Below are positions 8,140 through 16,427 of a DNA stretch of 64,000 nt, piece by piece. The notes below the pieces were generated by a model, which made no database searches, was not told where the DNA came from, and saw nothing but the letters and a program-made list of their open reading frames with translations. The stretch is from Burkholderia pseudomultivorans (GTDB taxonomy: Bacteria > Pseudomonadota > Gammaproteobacteria > Burkholderiales > Burkholderiaceae). The position numbers and the translations under genes are program-made. The DNA is taken from contig NZ_CABVPP010000008.1 in the NCBI RefSeq assembly GCF_902499075.1, positions 62,001 through 126,000 of the forward strand. Direction: 5' to 3'. Positions within the stretch are counted from its first letter, which is position 1. Each line of letters begins with the position of its first letter.

Positions 8140-8164
8140 AACCGGCCGAAAGGCCGGTTTTTTT
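8140..8164 (+). terminator. intrinsic terminator inside the PRTRC cassette
   Basis: Eight-pair stem AACCGGCC/GGCCGGTT with a GAAA tetraloop followed by a T run, 22 bases before the next start. It would make the ubiquitin-like C protein more abundant than F, B, A and ThiF. Confidence 0.8.
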
Positions 8165-8185
8165 ATATGACGAGGAAATGCGCAA

Positions 8186-9328
8186 ATGTTCTTCGATCCT
8201 GCACTCCCTGATTCAAGCATCGCAGCTGGCTCGGCCGCGCGCTGGCAACCGCCACGCGCTGCCCCTGCCCGACGTCGACCTACCTTTGATCTTCTGACGC
8301 TTCCGTCGTTCTCGACGGAGGTACCGGGGGAGGTTCGGTTGAAGTGGCGCGACGACGTGCAACTCTCGGATCTAGTTCGGAAGCATTTCCAGTACGGGCC
8401 GTTGCGCGCAGGTGATGTTCGTGATCCGGCCGACGCCGGCGACGCGTTCCAGCAGGCGTTCTATGCGTGGGTGGGACGGCAGTATGGGAAGTTTTCCCGC
8501 CTCCAATTTGTGCCGCGTCTGTTCGACGCGCATGCAGTTCGCGATGTTCTCGACTGCCTCGATAACGGGAACAACGACGACGACCCGACGCCGCTGTTCT
8601 TCGGGTTCGGCCTGGAAGATGAGTGGGTGTACTCGCTTGAAGGGGCGATCGAGACACTGCGGTCGACCCACCCATCGCTCTTCCGAACGGTGATGGCCGC
8701 GTTGTACCGCGCATCGTCCCGCACGATGTTCATTCGACTGCCCGACTGGTTCATGTACGAGTTTTCGTGCTGGTACTGGGACGGTGATCCGAACATTTCA
8801 GACGAGGAGGCGGACCGAATGCTGAAGGAGCGTTTCGGTGACGACGTTGAAACGCGTAATGCGCATCTGCCGTCAGTTGTCCGGGAACAACTCTGTCCGG
8901 ACGACGCTGACCCGTGTTCGTATAGCGGCGGTAGATGGCTTGATCGACGCGCGCTGACGGTCTCGGAGCTGCTTTCGCTGCGCGGTCGCAGCAAGGGTAT
9001 GCCCAGGCGCGTCTGCACCGAGGTGCTGAAGTTGAGGGCACTGATGCGCCGTAGCCGGACGCGAGATCTGTTTCATGTTAGCTACTACACGAATCCGGCT
9101 TACGCGCTTTGCTCGGTGATCGTTGAGGGAAACGATTTTGTCGGCGACCTTCTCGATTGCCATTTCGACAATGAATCCCAATCCGGTGATGCGACGACCT
9201 ACAGCGGGTTTTCCGGTTTGGCGTCGACTCCGCAGGCTATCCGCCGCCAGTACGCTGACCTGGCACTGGCGTTTCGAATTCTCACTCACATCGACCGGCT
9301 ACTTGCGTTGGTGAGTCAACCCATTTAA
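8186..9328 (+). CDS. PRTRC system protein F
   Basis: A 380-residue protein at the fixed place of PRTRC protein F. The body is rich in aromatic residues, with no recognisable catalytic motif. The first 30 residues are a disordered Ala/Arg/Pro segment. GAGGAAA lies about eight bases before the ATG at 8186. It is known only as a conserved member of the cassette, so function is unknown. Confidence 0.8.
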   Translation: MFFDPALPDSSIAAGSAARWQPPRAAPARRRPTFDLLTLPSFSTEVPGEVRLKWRDDVQLSDLVRKHFQYGPLRAGDVRDPADAGDAFQQAFYAWVGRQYGKFSRLQFVPRLFDAHAVRDVLDCLDNGNNDDDPTPLFFGFGLEDEWVYSLEGAIETLRSTHPSLFRTVMAALYRASSRTMFIRLPDWFMYEFSCWYWDGDPNISDEEADRMLKERFGDDVETRNAHLPSVVREQLCPDDADPCSYSGGRWLDRRALTVSELLSLRGRSKGMPRRVCTEVLKLRALMRRSRTRDLFHVSYYTNPAYALCSVIVEGNDFVGDLLDCHFDNESQSGDATTYSGFSGLASTPQAIRRQYADLALAFRILTHIDRLLALVSQPI

Positions 9329-9340
9329 AGGAGGGGCGTT

Positions 9341-10069
9341 ATGTCTGGAATCTCCGCCGGCAGAACCGGCTCTGATGTCGCGTTGTCGCAAGCATTGTTG
9401 CTCTATACGAGCGCGGATGGTGCGCATTTTGCGACAGCCCACGCTGTCATCGCTGACCGCAAAAGCGGCCGACCGATCATTGGCGCCGGTCGGCCGCTCG
9501 ACCGGAAGGTACTTATTCGAACGCTTCAGCAGCTCGCTGAGCACGTCGCACCGCGGGCGGAGTTTTTGCCAGCGACGGTGCTCGGGGTGTCGCCCGAAGC
9601 CGTCACGTGGTGGTGTCCCGCAGCGATGCGGCGGGTGTTCTTCGAATGCGAGAACCTTGGTAAACGAAGCGCAGTAGTGCCGCATCCGGGGCTCGTGTTC
9701 CAGGCCTCGAACCAGGGCTTTCGCGTGTTCGCGGTGGCATGCAGCGATCGCCCCGTTCGCGAGACGCCGTTGTTCGAACCGCCGTACTTCAACACCTGGG
9801 ACCACGGCCGGATCTGTATCGGCAGCGCGCAGGTTCCGAAGCGTGTGGATGTGGCGTCGATTGATGGCTGGGAAGCCGGGTTCTTCGATTCGGCCTTCAC
9901 GCATCCGAACGTCGGGGGCAAACGGATCGAATACAAAGACGGCGAATACGCATTCTGGCGCGACATGCTCGACGGGAAGTTCGGCGAGGTGTTTCCGCAA
10001 ACCGTGATGGTGCCGACGAAGTTGACGGTAGGTCTGCTAGTTAACAGCCAAATTGGGATGGGCGCATGA
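9341..10069 (+). CDS. PRTRC system protein B (predicted E2-like protein)
   Basis: A 242-residue protein in the position of PRTRC protein B, a family assigned to bacterial E2/UBC-like folds (Prok-E2_D type). In this copy the candidate active cysteine is C159 in WDHGRICIGS, followed about 30 residues later by an HPN triplet (188-190). Eukaryotic E2s have HPN before the cysteine, so the order here is rearranged. It would receive a ubiquitin-like protein (C) from the E1-like protein (ThiF). AGGAGGGG gives a strong ribosome-binding site, and the stop overlaps the next start by four bases. Confidence 0.8.
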   Translation: MSGISAGRTGSDVALSQALLLYTSADGAHFATAHAVIADRKSGRPIIGAGRPLDRKVLIRTLQQLAEHVAPRAEFLPATVLGVSPEAVTWWCPAAMRRVFFECENLGKRSAVVPHPGLVFQASNQGFRVFAVACSDRPVRETPLFEPPYFNTWDHGRICIGSAQVPKRVDVASIDGWEAGFFDSAFTHPNVGGKRIEYKDGEYAFWRDMLDGKFGEVFPQTVMVPTKLTVGLLVNSQIGMGA

Positions 10070-10701
10070 ACGCAGTCGATACAGTTCTCCAGCAATCTTT
10101 TCCGTCGGTGATGGTCCCGTCGCGGGAGGCCGTTGTACCGATGACGCGTTCCGGTGAGCGCCTGCTCATCACATCCGACGGTGTCTATCTCGAAGTCCTG
10201 CGTCCCTGGGTGCGCGTGGTGCGTCGCATCGCGCATTACGCAGTCTCGACAGCTGTCCCGTACGGGCAGGTCGAAGAGACGACGGCGTTCTCGTGCGGGC
10301 AGATTCCGGCCGCGCTCGTCGCGGAGTTTCATGCGATGGCCCGGGCGGCGTTGCCAAACGAGGTCGGCGCGTGGATTGTCTGGAACAGCATGACCGGTGC
10401 GTTCCGCATCGTTGCATTGCCGTCGGTGTCGCACGGGCCGGGACATCTGGTCTATGAGCGGCCCCGATTGGCAGACGGCGAATGGCTGGTTGTGGATTGC
10501 CATTCCCATGGCACGGGCAGCGCGTTCTTTTCGCGCACGGACAATCAGGATGACAAGCACGACGTGAAGTTAGCGCTCGTGCTGGGCCATTGTGATCGCA
10601 CACCCTCCGTCGTGTTGCGGCTTTGCGCGAAAGGAATCTTCGAGAAATTCGAACGCGTGCCGGAGTCTTGGGCGACCGCACTGACGGCGGAGGTGGTGTG
10701 A
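10066..10701 (+). CDS. PRTRC system protein A (JAMM/MPN-type metallopeptidase)
   Basis: A 211-residue protein with the full JAMM metal motif: H146-S-H148, then S156, D159 and D162 (H-x-H-x7-S-x2-D). This is the signature of JAB1/MPN deubiquitinase-like peptidases and of bacterial Prok-JAB proteins. The expected upstream catalytic glutamate is probably E70, E71 or E99. The likely role is to process or remove the ubiquitin-like C protein. It overlaps protein B by ATGA and touches thiF by one base (TGATG), so B, A and ThiF are translationally coupled. Confidence 0.85.
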   Translation: MNAVDTVLQQSFPSVMVPSREAVVPMTRSGERLLITSDGVYLEVLRPWVRVVRRIAHYAVSTAVPYGQVEETTAFSCGQIPAALVAEFHAMARAALPNEVGAWIVWNSMTGAFRIVALPSVSHGPGHLVYERPRLADGEWLVVDCHSHGTGSAFFSRTDNQDDKHDVKLALVLGHCDRTPSVVLRLCAKGIFEKFERVPESWATALTAEVV

Positions 10702-11528
10702 TGAGCGAGGTGATCACTCACAGTATTCCGGCCGACATGATTCGCCGGCCGTGGCGCGTCGTGGTTGTGGGAGCCGGGGGGACCGGGAGCGCATTTCTTC
10801 CCAGTCTCGCGCGGCTGCATCACGCGATGATCGAGCTCGGCCACCCGGGCGGTATCGAGTGCACGGTATACGACGACGACACGGTCAGCGAGACGAATGT
10901 TGGGCGGCAGGGGTTCTATCCCAATGACGTCGGGCATTACAAGGCGCTGCTGCTCGTGAATCGGCTCAACAACCTGATGGGAACCAACTGGGTTGCCGAG
11001 CCGCGGCGTGTCGATTCGTCGGTTCGGATCGTCGCCGACATCGTGGTGGGTTGCGTCGACTCGCGTCGCGCGCGGCACGCCATCGTGCAGGCAGCGAAGC
11101 GGGGGAGTTGTCGTTACTACCTCGACTGTGGCAATGAGACGGATCGTGGTCAGGTTATCCTCGGGGAGTTCGGCAAGACCCGGCGCGACCGGTTGCCCCA
11201 CGTGGGCGATCTGTTCCCGCAACTGCTGAACGCCCGGAACGACAAGGACGACGAGACGCCGTCGTGCTCAATGGCGGATGCGTTGCGCAAGCAATCGTTG
11301 GTGATCAACCAGGCGATCTCGGTGCAGGCGTTCAATTTGCTTTGGACGCTTTACCGGACCGGGACGCTATCGTACTCGGCTGTGTTCGTGAACCTGGAAA
11401 CGGGAAGAACGAATCCGGTGCCCATCGATCCGGTCGCGTGGGCTCGCTTCGGGTATGACGCGCCAAAGCCGCAGAAGGCACGGTCCCGTAAGCGCTTCGA
11501 CCGGATGGACCCGCATATTCCGCGGTAG
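10701..11528 (+). CDS. PRTRC system ThiF family protein (E1-like adenylating enzyme)
   Basis: A 275-residue E1/ThiF-fold protein. It has the glycine-rich ATP loop GAGGTGS (24-30), the DDD (58-60) and N66...GRQ (68-70) of adenylation sites. Cysteines at 118, 143 and 189 are candidates for thioester formation, the last in a CSMADAL context. It should activate the C terminus of the ubiquitin-like C protein. It is the last gene of the cassette and is followed by a strong terminator. Confidence 0.85.
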   Translation: MSEVITHSIPADMIRRPWRVVVVGAGGTGSAFLPSLARLHHAMIELGHPGGIECTVYDDDTVSETNVGRQGFYPNDVGHYKALLLVNRLNNLMGTNWVAEPRRVDSSVRIVADIVVGCVDSRRARHAIVQAAKRGSCRYYLDCGNETDRGQVILGEFGKTRRDRLPHVGDLFPQLLNARNDKDDETPSCSMADALRKQSLVINQAISVQAFNLLWTLYRTGTLSYSAVFVNLETGRTNPVPIDPVAWARFGYDAPKPQKARSRKRFDRMDPHIPR

Positions 11529-11548
11529 ATCCAACACAACTGCAACCA

Positions 11549-11584
11549 GCGCCTCCCGAGTAATCGGGCAGGCGCTTTTTTTTC
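11549..11584 (+). terminator. Rho-independent terminator ending the PRTRC cassette
   Basis: Two-part stem GCGCCT-CCCGA / TCGGG-c-AGGCGC followed by a run of T. Confidence 0.85.
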
Positions 11585-11665
11585 GTCCAGAGGAAAGCGG
11601 GGCCGTTTTCTCGATGATTCGCGCGCGCGGCGCCGGCCCGCGGCCCTAAACTGAACCTGTTTCTC

Positions 11666-11796
11666 GCGCTTCTGCGCATCGACCCAGCCGCATCGGCTTC
11701 GCCCTTGCGCATTTCTCTCACCGACATCGTGTCGGCTCCCCTGTCAGGGCAATCTCCCTGACGGGCGATTGCCCTCTCTTTTTTGAGGCAATCGTC
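11666..11796 (+). promoter_or_regulatory. structured leader, ATCGA-hairpin family, copy C
   Basis: Hairpin 1 here is GCGC-ttct-GCGC (11666-11677), a covarying version, followed by ATCGA. Hairpin 2 is AGCCG/CGGCT (11686-11698). Next come CCGAC/GTCGG (11721-11735) and a pair of CCCTG/CAGGG elements. The last stem GATTGCC/GGCAATC (11767-11773 with 11787-11793) ends three bases before the ATG and includes part of the GAGG ribosome-binding site. Confidence 0.55.
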
Positions 11797-12258
11797 ATGT
11801 TCAAGCTTCTCATCTCTGCCTTGCTTCTCGCGTCTTTGACGGCCTGCGCTTCCTACGACTTCGGTTCGCCCGACGTCTACCAGCGCTACGACGTACAGCG
11901 CGCGGGAGAAATAGAGGCAGCCACGGTCGTTAGCGTCCGCGGCGTCACGATCAGCAACGAGTCGGACCGTTCCGGTCTGGCATCACTGTTGAGCGCGGGT
12001 GTCAGCGCATTCCTCGGCTCCCGCACCATCGGCGGCGGCAACGGTCGGTACATCGCCGGCGCGCTCGCCGGCGCCGGCGCGGCCTACGTTTCGCAGCGAC
12101 TGTCGGAATCGCTCGCGCGTCACGCCGGGCTCGAGGTCGTCGTGCGCACGGTGTCTGGCCGCACGTTGGTGGTCGTTCAGTCCGATGAGCAGCGCTTCGC
12201 CCCTGGCGATCGCGTGATGCTCGTCAGCAGTTCTTCCGGCATGCGCATCACGCGTTGA
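11797..12258 (+). CDS. outer-membrane lipoprotein with glycine zipper (SlyB-like)
   Basis: A 153-residue lipoprotein. The signal peptide covers residues 1-16 with lipobox LTAC (C17 acylated). A glycine-zipper stretch (about 60-105, GGGNGRYIAGALAGAGA) resembles the SlyB/Pcp-like 17-kDa surface antigen group. A C-terminal beta-rich part follows (VVVRTVSGRTLVVVQSDEQRFAPGD), also typical of SlyB. It is predicted to sit in the outer membrane and is the first gene after the PRTRC cassette, under its own structured leader. Confidence 0.75.
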   Translation: MFKLLISALLLASLTACASYDFGSPDVYQRYDVQRAGEIEAATVVSVRGVTISNESDRSGLASLLSAGVSAFLGSRTIGGGNGRYIAGALAGAGAAYVSQRLSESLARHAGLEVVVRTVSGRTLVVVQSDEQRFAPGDRVMLVSSSSGMRITR

Positions 12259-12297
12259 GCCGTTCATTCGCCGGCGGCAGCCGGCTTCTTCATGCAT

Positions 12298-12330
12298 AGC
12301 GAGGTCCCCGTTAGGGGCCTCGCTTTTTTT
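12298..12330 (+). terminator. Rho-independent terminator after the lipoprotein gene
   Basis: Stem AGCGAGG/CCTCGCT with an inner CCCC/GGGG pair and a T run. The next ATG is only 15 bases further on. Confidence 0.8.
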
Positions 12331-12344
12331 ATTCCGAGGGCAAG

Positions 12345-12737
12345 ATGTTCAAGGTACCGAAAGTTCTGTACGCGGACCGCCGCGCGGGTGGCGTTGCGTC
12401 CGACGCTGCGCTGACCCACCAGGCGACGCGGATGCTGCATCGTGTTGCACGCGATCTGCGGTTGCGAGCAGGTGAGCACGAGGTAGTAGCCGAGCCGGCG
12501 AAGGCGGGCCGCGGCTGCCGTGTCACCCTGCGCACTAGCCGGATGATGCTCGAGGTTGCGGATTCGACATCGCGCCAGCATGTCGCGGTTTCGTTTCGGA
12601 CCCGCCGCGGTCACCGCGACCTGTCGGGAGGCGGTGACAACGTGGTACCGCTCGCGCAGCTCGACACGGACGAGGGCTACCAGGCGTTGCTTGGCGGCCT
12701 TCGCCTCGTGGATGGCCTCGATAGCGACCGACGATAG
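12345..12737 (+). CDS. hypothetical protein
   Basis: A 130-residue basic protein with alternating strand-like segments in its middle (residues 48-88), no cysteine pair or membrane span, and no family I recognise. The start at 12345 is preceded by CCGAGGGCA. It is followed nine bases later by the 157-residue gene, so they are probably co-transcribed. Confidence 0.6.
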   Translation: MFKVPKVLYADRRAGGVASDAALTHQATRMLHRVARDLRLRAGEHEVVAEPAKAGRGCRVTLRTSRMMLEVADSTSRQHVAVSFRTRRGHRDLSGGGDNVVPLAQLDTDEGYQALLGGLRLVDGLDSDRR

Positions 12738-12746
12738 GGGGGTGTT

Positions 12747-13220
12747 ATGGAATTCGTTGATGTACGTGTCGAATTTCCGTCGGGCCTGACACTCGCCGAT
12801 CGCGGATCCTACGATTCGGACGAGCAGATTGTCTTCATCTCTGTCCCGATGCGAGCCATGCTGGATGCGGCCAAGGAAATGGAACCGCCTCCAGCAGTCA
12901 CGGCGACTTGGGACGGGTTTGAGGCGACGCTGATACAGGCGACAGCAGATAGCTTCGATGTAGTGTCGGTAACTGAACTTGGGGCGAAGCCGCGGTCGAA
13001 ACTGGGCGCGCGGCTAGTCCGTGCGTCTTGGTCGAAGGATCAGCGCCAGCAGTTCGGGCGGTTTTGCCATACGCTGACGGTCTCCTCGATCGTCGGTGTA
13101 GTCGGCTACGTGCATGCTATCTCCGAGTTCTCGATCTGGGCTGCGATGAACGTCGCAGCCCTTGTCGCGATCGGTGTGATAACCTACATCGTAGGCATGG
13201 ATTCCATGAACGGAGAATGA
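12747..13220 (+). CDS. membrane-anchored hypothetical protein
   Basis: A 157-residue protein. The soluble N-terminal half (about 1-95) is followed by two hydrophobic segments near 108-128 and 131-150 at the C-terminal end. The soluble part is predicted to be cytoplasmic. A GGGGGTG ribosome-binding site precedes the ATG. The stop overlaps the next small gene by ATGA. No family recognised. Confidence 0.6.
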   Translation: MEFVDVRVEFPSGLTLADRGSYDSDEQIVFISVPMRAMLDAAKEMEPPPAVTATWDGFEATLIQATADSFDVVSVTELGAKPRSKLGARLVRASWSKDQRQQFGRFCHTLTVSSIVGVVGYVHAISEFSIWAAMNVAALVAIGVITYIVGMDSMNGE

Positions 13221-13348
13221 ATATGTACTTCGGTCCTGTTGCACTGCTTCTGACGCTGGTGTTCTGCGGCTACGGCATCGTCGCATGCGAACGCGGTCGT
13301 AAGGCGGAGCGCGACCAACGTCGTTCTCTGCGTCAACACACGCATTAA
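13217..13348 (+). CDS. small single-span membrane protein
   Basis: A 43-residue product starting MNMYFGPVALLLTLVFCGYG, with one membrane segment (about 4-24) and a basic C-terminal tail. It may start at either of the two ATGs in ATGAATATG. The ATGA overlap with the preceding stop favours the first. No function known. The hydrophobic helix with a basic tail suggests an accessory subunit of the adjacent membrane protein. Confidence 0.5.
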   Translation: MNMYFGPVALLLTLVFCGYGIVACERGRKAERDQRRSLRQHTH

Positions 13349-13390
13349 ATCGAACTGACGGCCGCCTATCTCGGCGGCCGCTTTCCTATC

Positions 13391-13422
13391 AAGGGCTGCA
13401 CCTTTCGGTGCAGCCCTTTTTA
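13391..13422 (+). terminator. Rho-independent terminator
   Basis: Twelve-pair stem starting AAGGGCTGCACC with a TTTC loop, ending in TTTTTATTT. A second stem, GCCGCC/GGCGGC, precedes it at about 13362-13380. Confidence 0.8.
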
Positions 13423-13435
13423 TTTGGAGTTCCCC

Positions 13436-13831
13436 ATGTCTGAAGTACTGGATTTGCCGGTCGAGTTGGCCAATGTGCCATTCGAGCCGGTCGGCAAGAC
13501 GATCGGCGAGGTTGCAGGGGAAATCGACCGTGCGCTACGCAGCGCCGGCCTCGCGCCCGAGTACGTGGTACCTGCGAACGGATATGCCGATGCACCGGAG
13601 GAACTTCACGGCCTCCGTGGAACGTCGGTGTGGCCCAAAGTCCCCTATCGAGCCGGGTATCCCTGCGTTTCCGTCCTACGGTTTGATCGGGGTGCGGGTG
13701 TGCTGGTGAGCTTTGTCGGAGCAGTGGACGGGTGCTGGCGTATCCAACGGGCGATCCGCATCGCAGCGCGTTGCCGCTCGCACGCCTGGGCAATCGCTGC
13801 TGCCGTATCACGGCTTTTCGACCTCGACTGA
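13436..13831 (+). CDS. hypothetical protein
   Basis: A 131-residue soluble protein. The first 40 residues are acidic and likely helical, and the centre (about 60-90) has a strand pattern with PYRAGYPCVSVLRFD. No family recognised. TTTGGAGTTCCCC gives the ribosome-binding site just after the preceding terminator. Confidence 0.55.
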   Translation: MSEVLDLPVELANVPFEPVGKTIGEVAGEIDRALRSAGLAPEYVVPANGYADAPEELHGLRGTSVWPKVPYRAGYPCVSVLRFDRGAGVLVSFVGAVDGCWRIQRAIRIAARCRSHAWAIAAAVSRLFDLD

Positions 13832-13854
13832 CGGTCAACTTTCCTTTTTCCCAA

Positions 13855-13907
13855 TCCGGGGCAACTGCCCGGATGGGTGGTTGCCCATTTTGCAAGGACA
13901 ACCACCG
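13855..13907 (+). promoter_or_regulatory. start-proximal hairpins without the ATCGA motif
   Basis: An upstream CCGGG/CCCGG hairpin (13855-13871) is followed by an eight-pair stem, GGTGGTTG/CAACCACC (13876-13883 with 13899-13906), that ends one base before the ATG at 13908. The AAGGA ribosome-binding site lies in the loop side of this stem. Confidence 0.5.
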
Positions 13908-15428
13908 ATGTACACGATTCACACTCCGAAAGACGCGATCCACGTCGATACTCTGGCGCATGTGTTTCACGTGTTTTTTCACGACGCATCGCTGTCCGCG
14001 TACGAAACGGCGGAGATCTTTCTGACGCGCGGAAATACCGCGCTGCCGGTCCTGCGTTACAACGGTATCTTGACCGTTCGCCAGCCTGGTACTGCCCATG
14101 CGATCTTCACCGCGCTTTTTGCCGAGCTTCGCGATCGTTGGTTCACCAAAGACGGAAAGCAGCTGCTGCCTTGGCAAGTTACCCGTAAGCGCTGGGAGAT
14201 ATTCCAGTTCGTGTTCGAGCTCGCGACAAAGCCGGCGTGGTTGCTGTCGGCCGAGCAGCTCGAGAATGAGACGGATGCTGCGCGAGCCGCTGGGCGTCGC
14301 TTTCATCTTGCGGACGTTTGCGATGAGGTCGCCGTCGGCGTGTTCGGCTACACTTCGCAGGGACCTCAGCTCTCGCTTTCGGGCGGCGTCAACGGCCGCC
14401 ATGAGGTCCATGTTGCCTATGCGCTGTTTCAGGATCGGCCGATTCCTGAATCGGTGCTGGCGGACTACCGGGGCAACGCAAAGCATTTCAAGTACGACCT
14501 GCAGTGGTTCCCCGTACTACTGGACATCCCTGTCCTGCGCAACCCCCTTCCGTATAACGCCATGCAGTCCGCGGTTGCGATCTTCCGTCACGAGAACCAG
14601 CCCATTGACGCGGAGCTCGGCGAGCGGATCGTCGAGGCGTTGCGGACTGCTCCTGCAGACAGCACGTACGTCGACGTGGACGACCGGCTTTTTGCCGCAG
14701 GGCTCGTGGCCAAGCCGGATCTTCCGGAGCGGTATCAACAGTCCGTGGACGTCGGTACGGCAAGATCTCCGGTCGCGGAGCGTTTGCGTGAGCTGATCGG
14801 GGACGCGGTCCTGAAGAAGTCGCTCGACAGACTCGATGCGGAACGGCGGCAGGGGCGGATCTCGCAGCGTCGGTACAGTCTTCAGGTCGAGATGGCGAAG
14901 CTGGATCGGGGGCGGACAACGTTCGAGCGCCCGAACCAATTCGCGGCCGTCGTGGAAGCGCGGGATGTCGCGGCGCTGCTGAAGGTTCTGGATCAACCGG
15001 CGGGTTCGAATGACCAGAGCAAGCAGGTACTCCGTGAGCAGTTCGGTCTGTCGTTGCGCGGGCTGAACTCGGCCGGTCGGCAGCGCGTGATCTTCGCGTT
15101 CTGCGGCTACGATGAGGCGGCGCAAGCCGAATGGGAAGCAAAGCAGGACGCTGCCCGCGTACAACGGCTCGCCGAAGAGGCTGCCAACGATGCGAAGGAG
15201 CAGGCCGGCCGGGCTCGATACCGCCGGCGCGACAATGTCGTGATATCGGGCGTCGAGCATGTCGACCAGGCGATCGCCGAAGGCTATTCCGAGATCCGGA
15301 CCTTTCGCCGTGGTGCGGCCACGCGATACGTGTTGGCGAAGCCGGGTTCGACCGAGGGGCGAACGCTCCACGCGAAGAACGGCACCCTCGAATATGCGCG
15401 CTCGCGGCTCACGTCGCCGGCAGCATGA
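13908..15428 (+). CDS. large hypothetical protein
   Basis: A 506-residue protein with no family I recognise. The N-terminal half (1-270) is mixed alpha/beta with many aromatic residues. A charged helical segment lies near 295-345 (DAVLKKSLDRLDAERRQGR). The C-terminal part, from about 410, has an Ala/Glu/Arg coiled-coil-like stretch and a short basic domain. There is no signal peptide or membrane span. The stop overlaps the next gene by ATGA, so the two are co-translated. Confidence 0.6.
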   Translation: MYTIHTPKDAIHVDTLAHVFHVFFHDASLSAYETAEIFLTRGNTALPVLRYNGILTVRQPGTAHAIFTALFAELRDRWFTKDGKQLLPWQVTRKRWEIFQFVFELATKPAWLLSAEQLENETDAARAAGRRFHLADVCDEVAVGVFGYTSQGPQLSLSGGVNGRHEVHVAYALFQDRPIPESVLADYRGNAKHFKYDLQWFPVLLDIPVLRNPLPYNAMQSAVAIFRHENQPIDAELGERIVEALRTAPADSTYVDVDDRLFAAGLVAKPDLPERYQQSVDVGTARSPVAERLRELIGDAVLKKSLDRLDAERRQGRISQRRYSLQVEMAKLDRGRTTFERPNQFAAVVEARDVAALLKVLDQPAGSNDQSKQVLREQFGLSLRGLNSAGRQRVIFAFCGYDEAAQAEWEAKQDAARVQRLAEEAANDAKEQAGRARYRRRDNVVISGVEHVDQAIAEGYSEIRTFRRGAATRYVLAKPGSTEGRTLHAKNGTLEYARSRLTSPAA

Positions 15429-15910
15429 GCGAGGCGCGGAATATGCGCTTTGATCGAAAGGTCCGTTACGAAGACTACGTCTGGACGCGCCGTAAGGAGC
15501 TCGCTTTTCTGAATCGGCACAAGCGGGTCGCGCAGAAACTCGAGCGGGACTGCCCGTTGTTCGCTGACCAGCTTGTGCCGGCGCCAGAGACGAACATCGA
15601 GGCCGAGAAGGTCCGGCGAATAATGCGGGCTCGCGAAGACGAGCAGATGATGCGCGATCTGGATGCGCGTCACTGGCGCGCCGGGCGGGCGTCTTATTTT
15701 GCCTGTGATCCCGAGATCCGTGCACGCATCATGGCCGAATGGCGAAGTTGGCGCGGTCCGGCAAAGCCGACCTACTTCATCTATGTCGTCGAGAAGCACA
15801 ACGGCGTCGGTGAGGAGCGCCGGCGTCGGATACGGGAGGAGGACGACGCGCTTCGTGCAAGGCTTGCCCGAAGGTTGTGTTCCCAAGGCGATCTGCTTTT
15901 TGGGACATGA
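15425..15910 (+). CDS. hypothetical charged protein
   Basis: A 161-residue, strongly charged protein (Arg/Glu-rich, mostly helical) with no membrane span. No family recognised. It is translationally coupled to the 506-residue gene before it and ends just before a terminator. It may be that protein's partner. Confidence 0.55.
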   Translation: MSEARNMRFDRKVRYEDYVWTRRKELAFLNRHKRVAQKLERDCPLFADQLVPAPETNIEAEKVRRIMRAREDEQMMRDLDARHWRAGRASYFACDPEIRARIMAEWRSWRGPAKPTYFIYVVEKHNGVGEERRRRIREEDDALRARLARRLCSQGDLLFGT

Positions 15911-15936
15911 AGCTGGGTAACCACCTGATATCGAAC

Positions 15937-15966
15937 AACCGGCGCATCGTGCGCCGGTTTTTTTTC
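15937..15966 (+). terminator. Rho-independent terminator
   Basis: Nine-pair stem AACCGGCGC/GCGCCGGTT with an ATCGT loop and a T run. Confidence 0.85.
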
Positions 15967-16062
15967 GTCGATTCTCCGTGTGCCGGATTCAAAGGTCCTC
16001 GATTTTTTCGATCTTTCTGCCCTGTCCGTAGGGTGGTGGCTCCTACACTGGCTTTACTCACC

Positions 16063-16170
16063 GCGTCCTGGACGCATCGAACCTGCCGCAATGCGGCCCT
16101 TTTCAGCCCCAGGGGACCACGTCCTGCAGGGCGTCGTTCATGGGGCGACACTTCCGAGGCACCCATGAAC
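16063..16170 (+). promoter_or_regulatory. structured leader, ATCGA-hairpin family, copy D
   Basis: Hairpin 1 is GCGTC-ctg-GACGC (16063-16075), then ATCGA. Hairpin 2 is GCCGC/GCGGC (16085-16097), followed by a C/T-rich stretch. The last stem is a perfect nine-pair GTTCATGGG/CCCATGAAC (16136-16144 with 16162-16170), in which the start codon at 16165 itself is base-paired. Confidence 0.6.
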
Positions 16171-16416
16171 CAACCTGATTCTTCGGCACCCGTGCCACCT
16201 GATGCTGTCTCGATCGCCGAGATTGAGGCGGCCATCAACGTGTGGCGCAACCGTTCGCCGGCGCCGACCGGGCCCGATGAGCTGCTCGTTCTCTGCGCCG
16301 AGGCGCGCGTTCTCGCGGACGTATACGGAGTCATGATTGTGAGCTGCTCAACCAGCGTCCCGCGATCGTCGCTGACGGCGACGCAGGCCGCGGCGTTGCT
16401 CGGCGCACGTACGTAA
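16165..16416 (+). CDS. DUF3717 family protein
   Basis: An 83-residue protein with the DUF3717 signature, a small family almost confined to Burkholderiales: IAEIEAAINVWRNRSP followed by a helix and VYGVMIVS. Function is unknown. The start codon is buried in the leader stem described for copy D. The next gene has its own copy E leader 12 bases after this stop. Confidence 0.75.
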   Translation: MNQPDSSAPVPPDAVSIAEIEAAINVWRNRSPAPTGPDELLVLCAEARVLADVYGVMIVSCSTSVPRSSLTATQAAALLGART

Positions 16417-16427
16417 TACGTCACCTG

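Noticed and set aside
8079-8297. Small plus-strand frame overlapping the end of PRTRC C
   Set aside because: It reads through the terminator at 8140 and overlaps the start of PRTRC F in another frame. Only the first 20 codons look protein-like.
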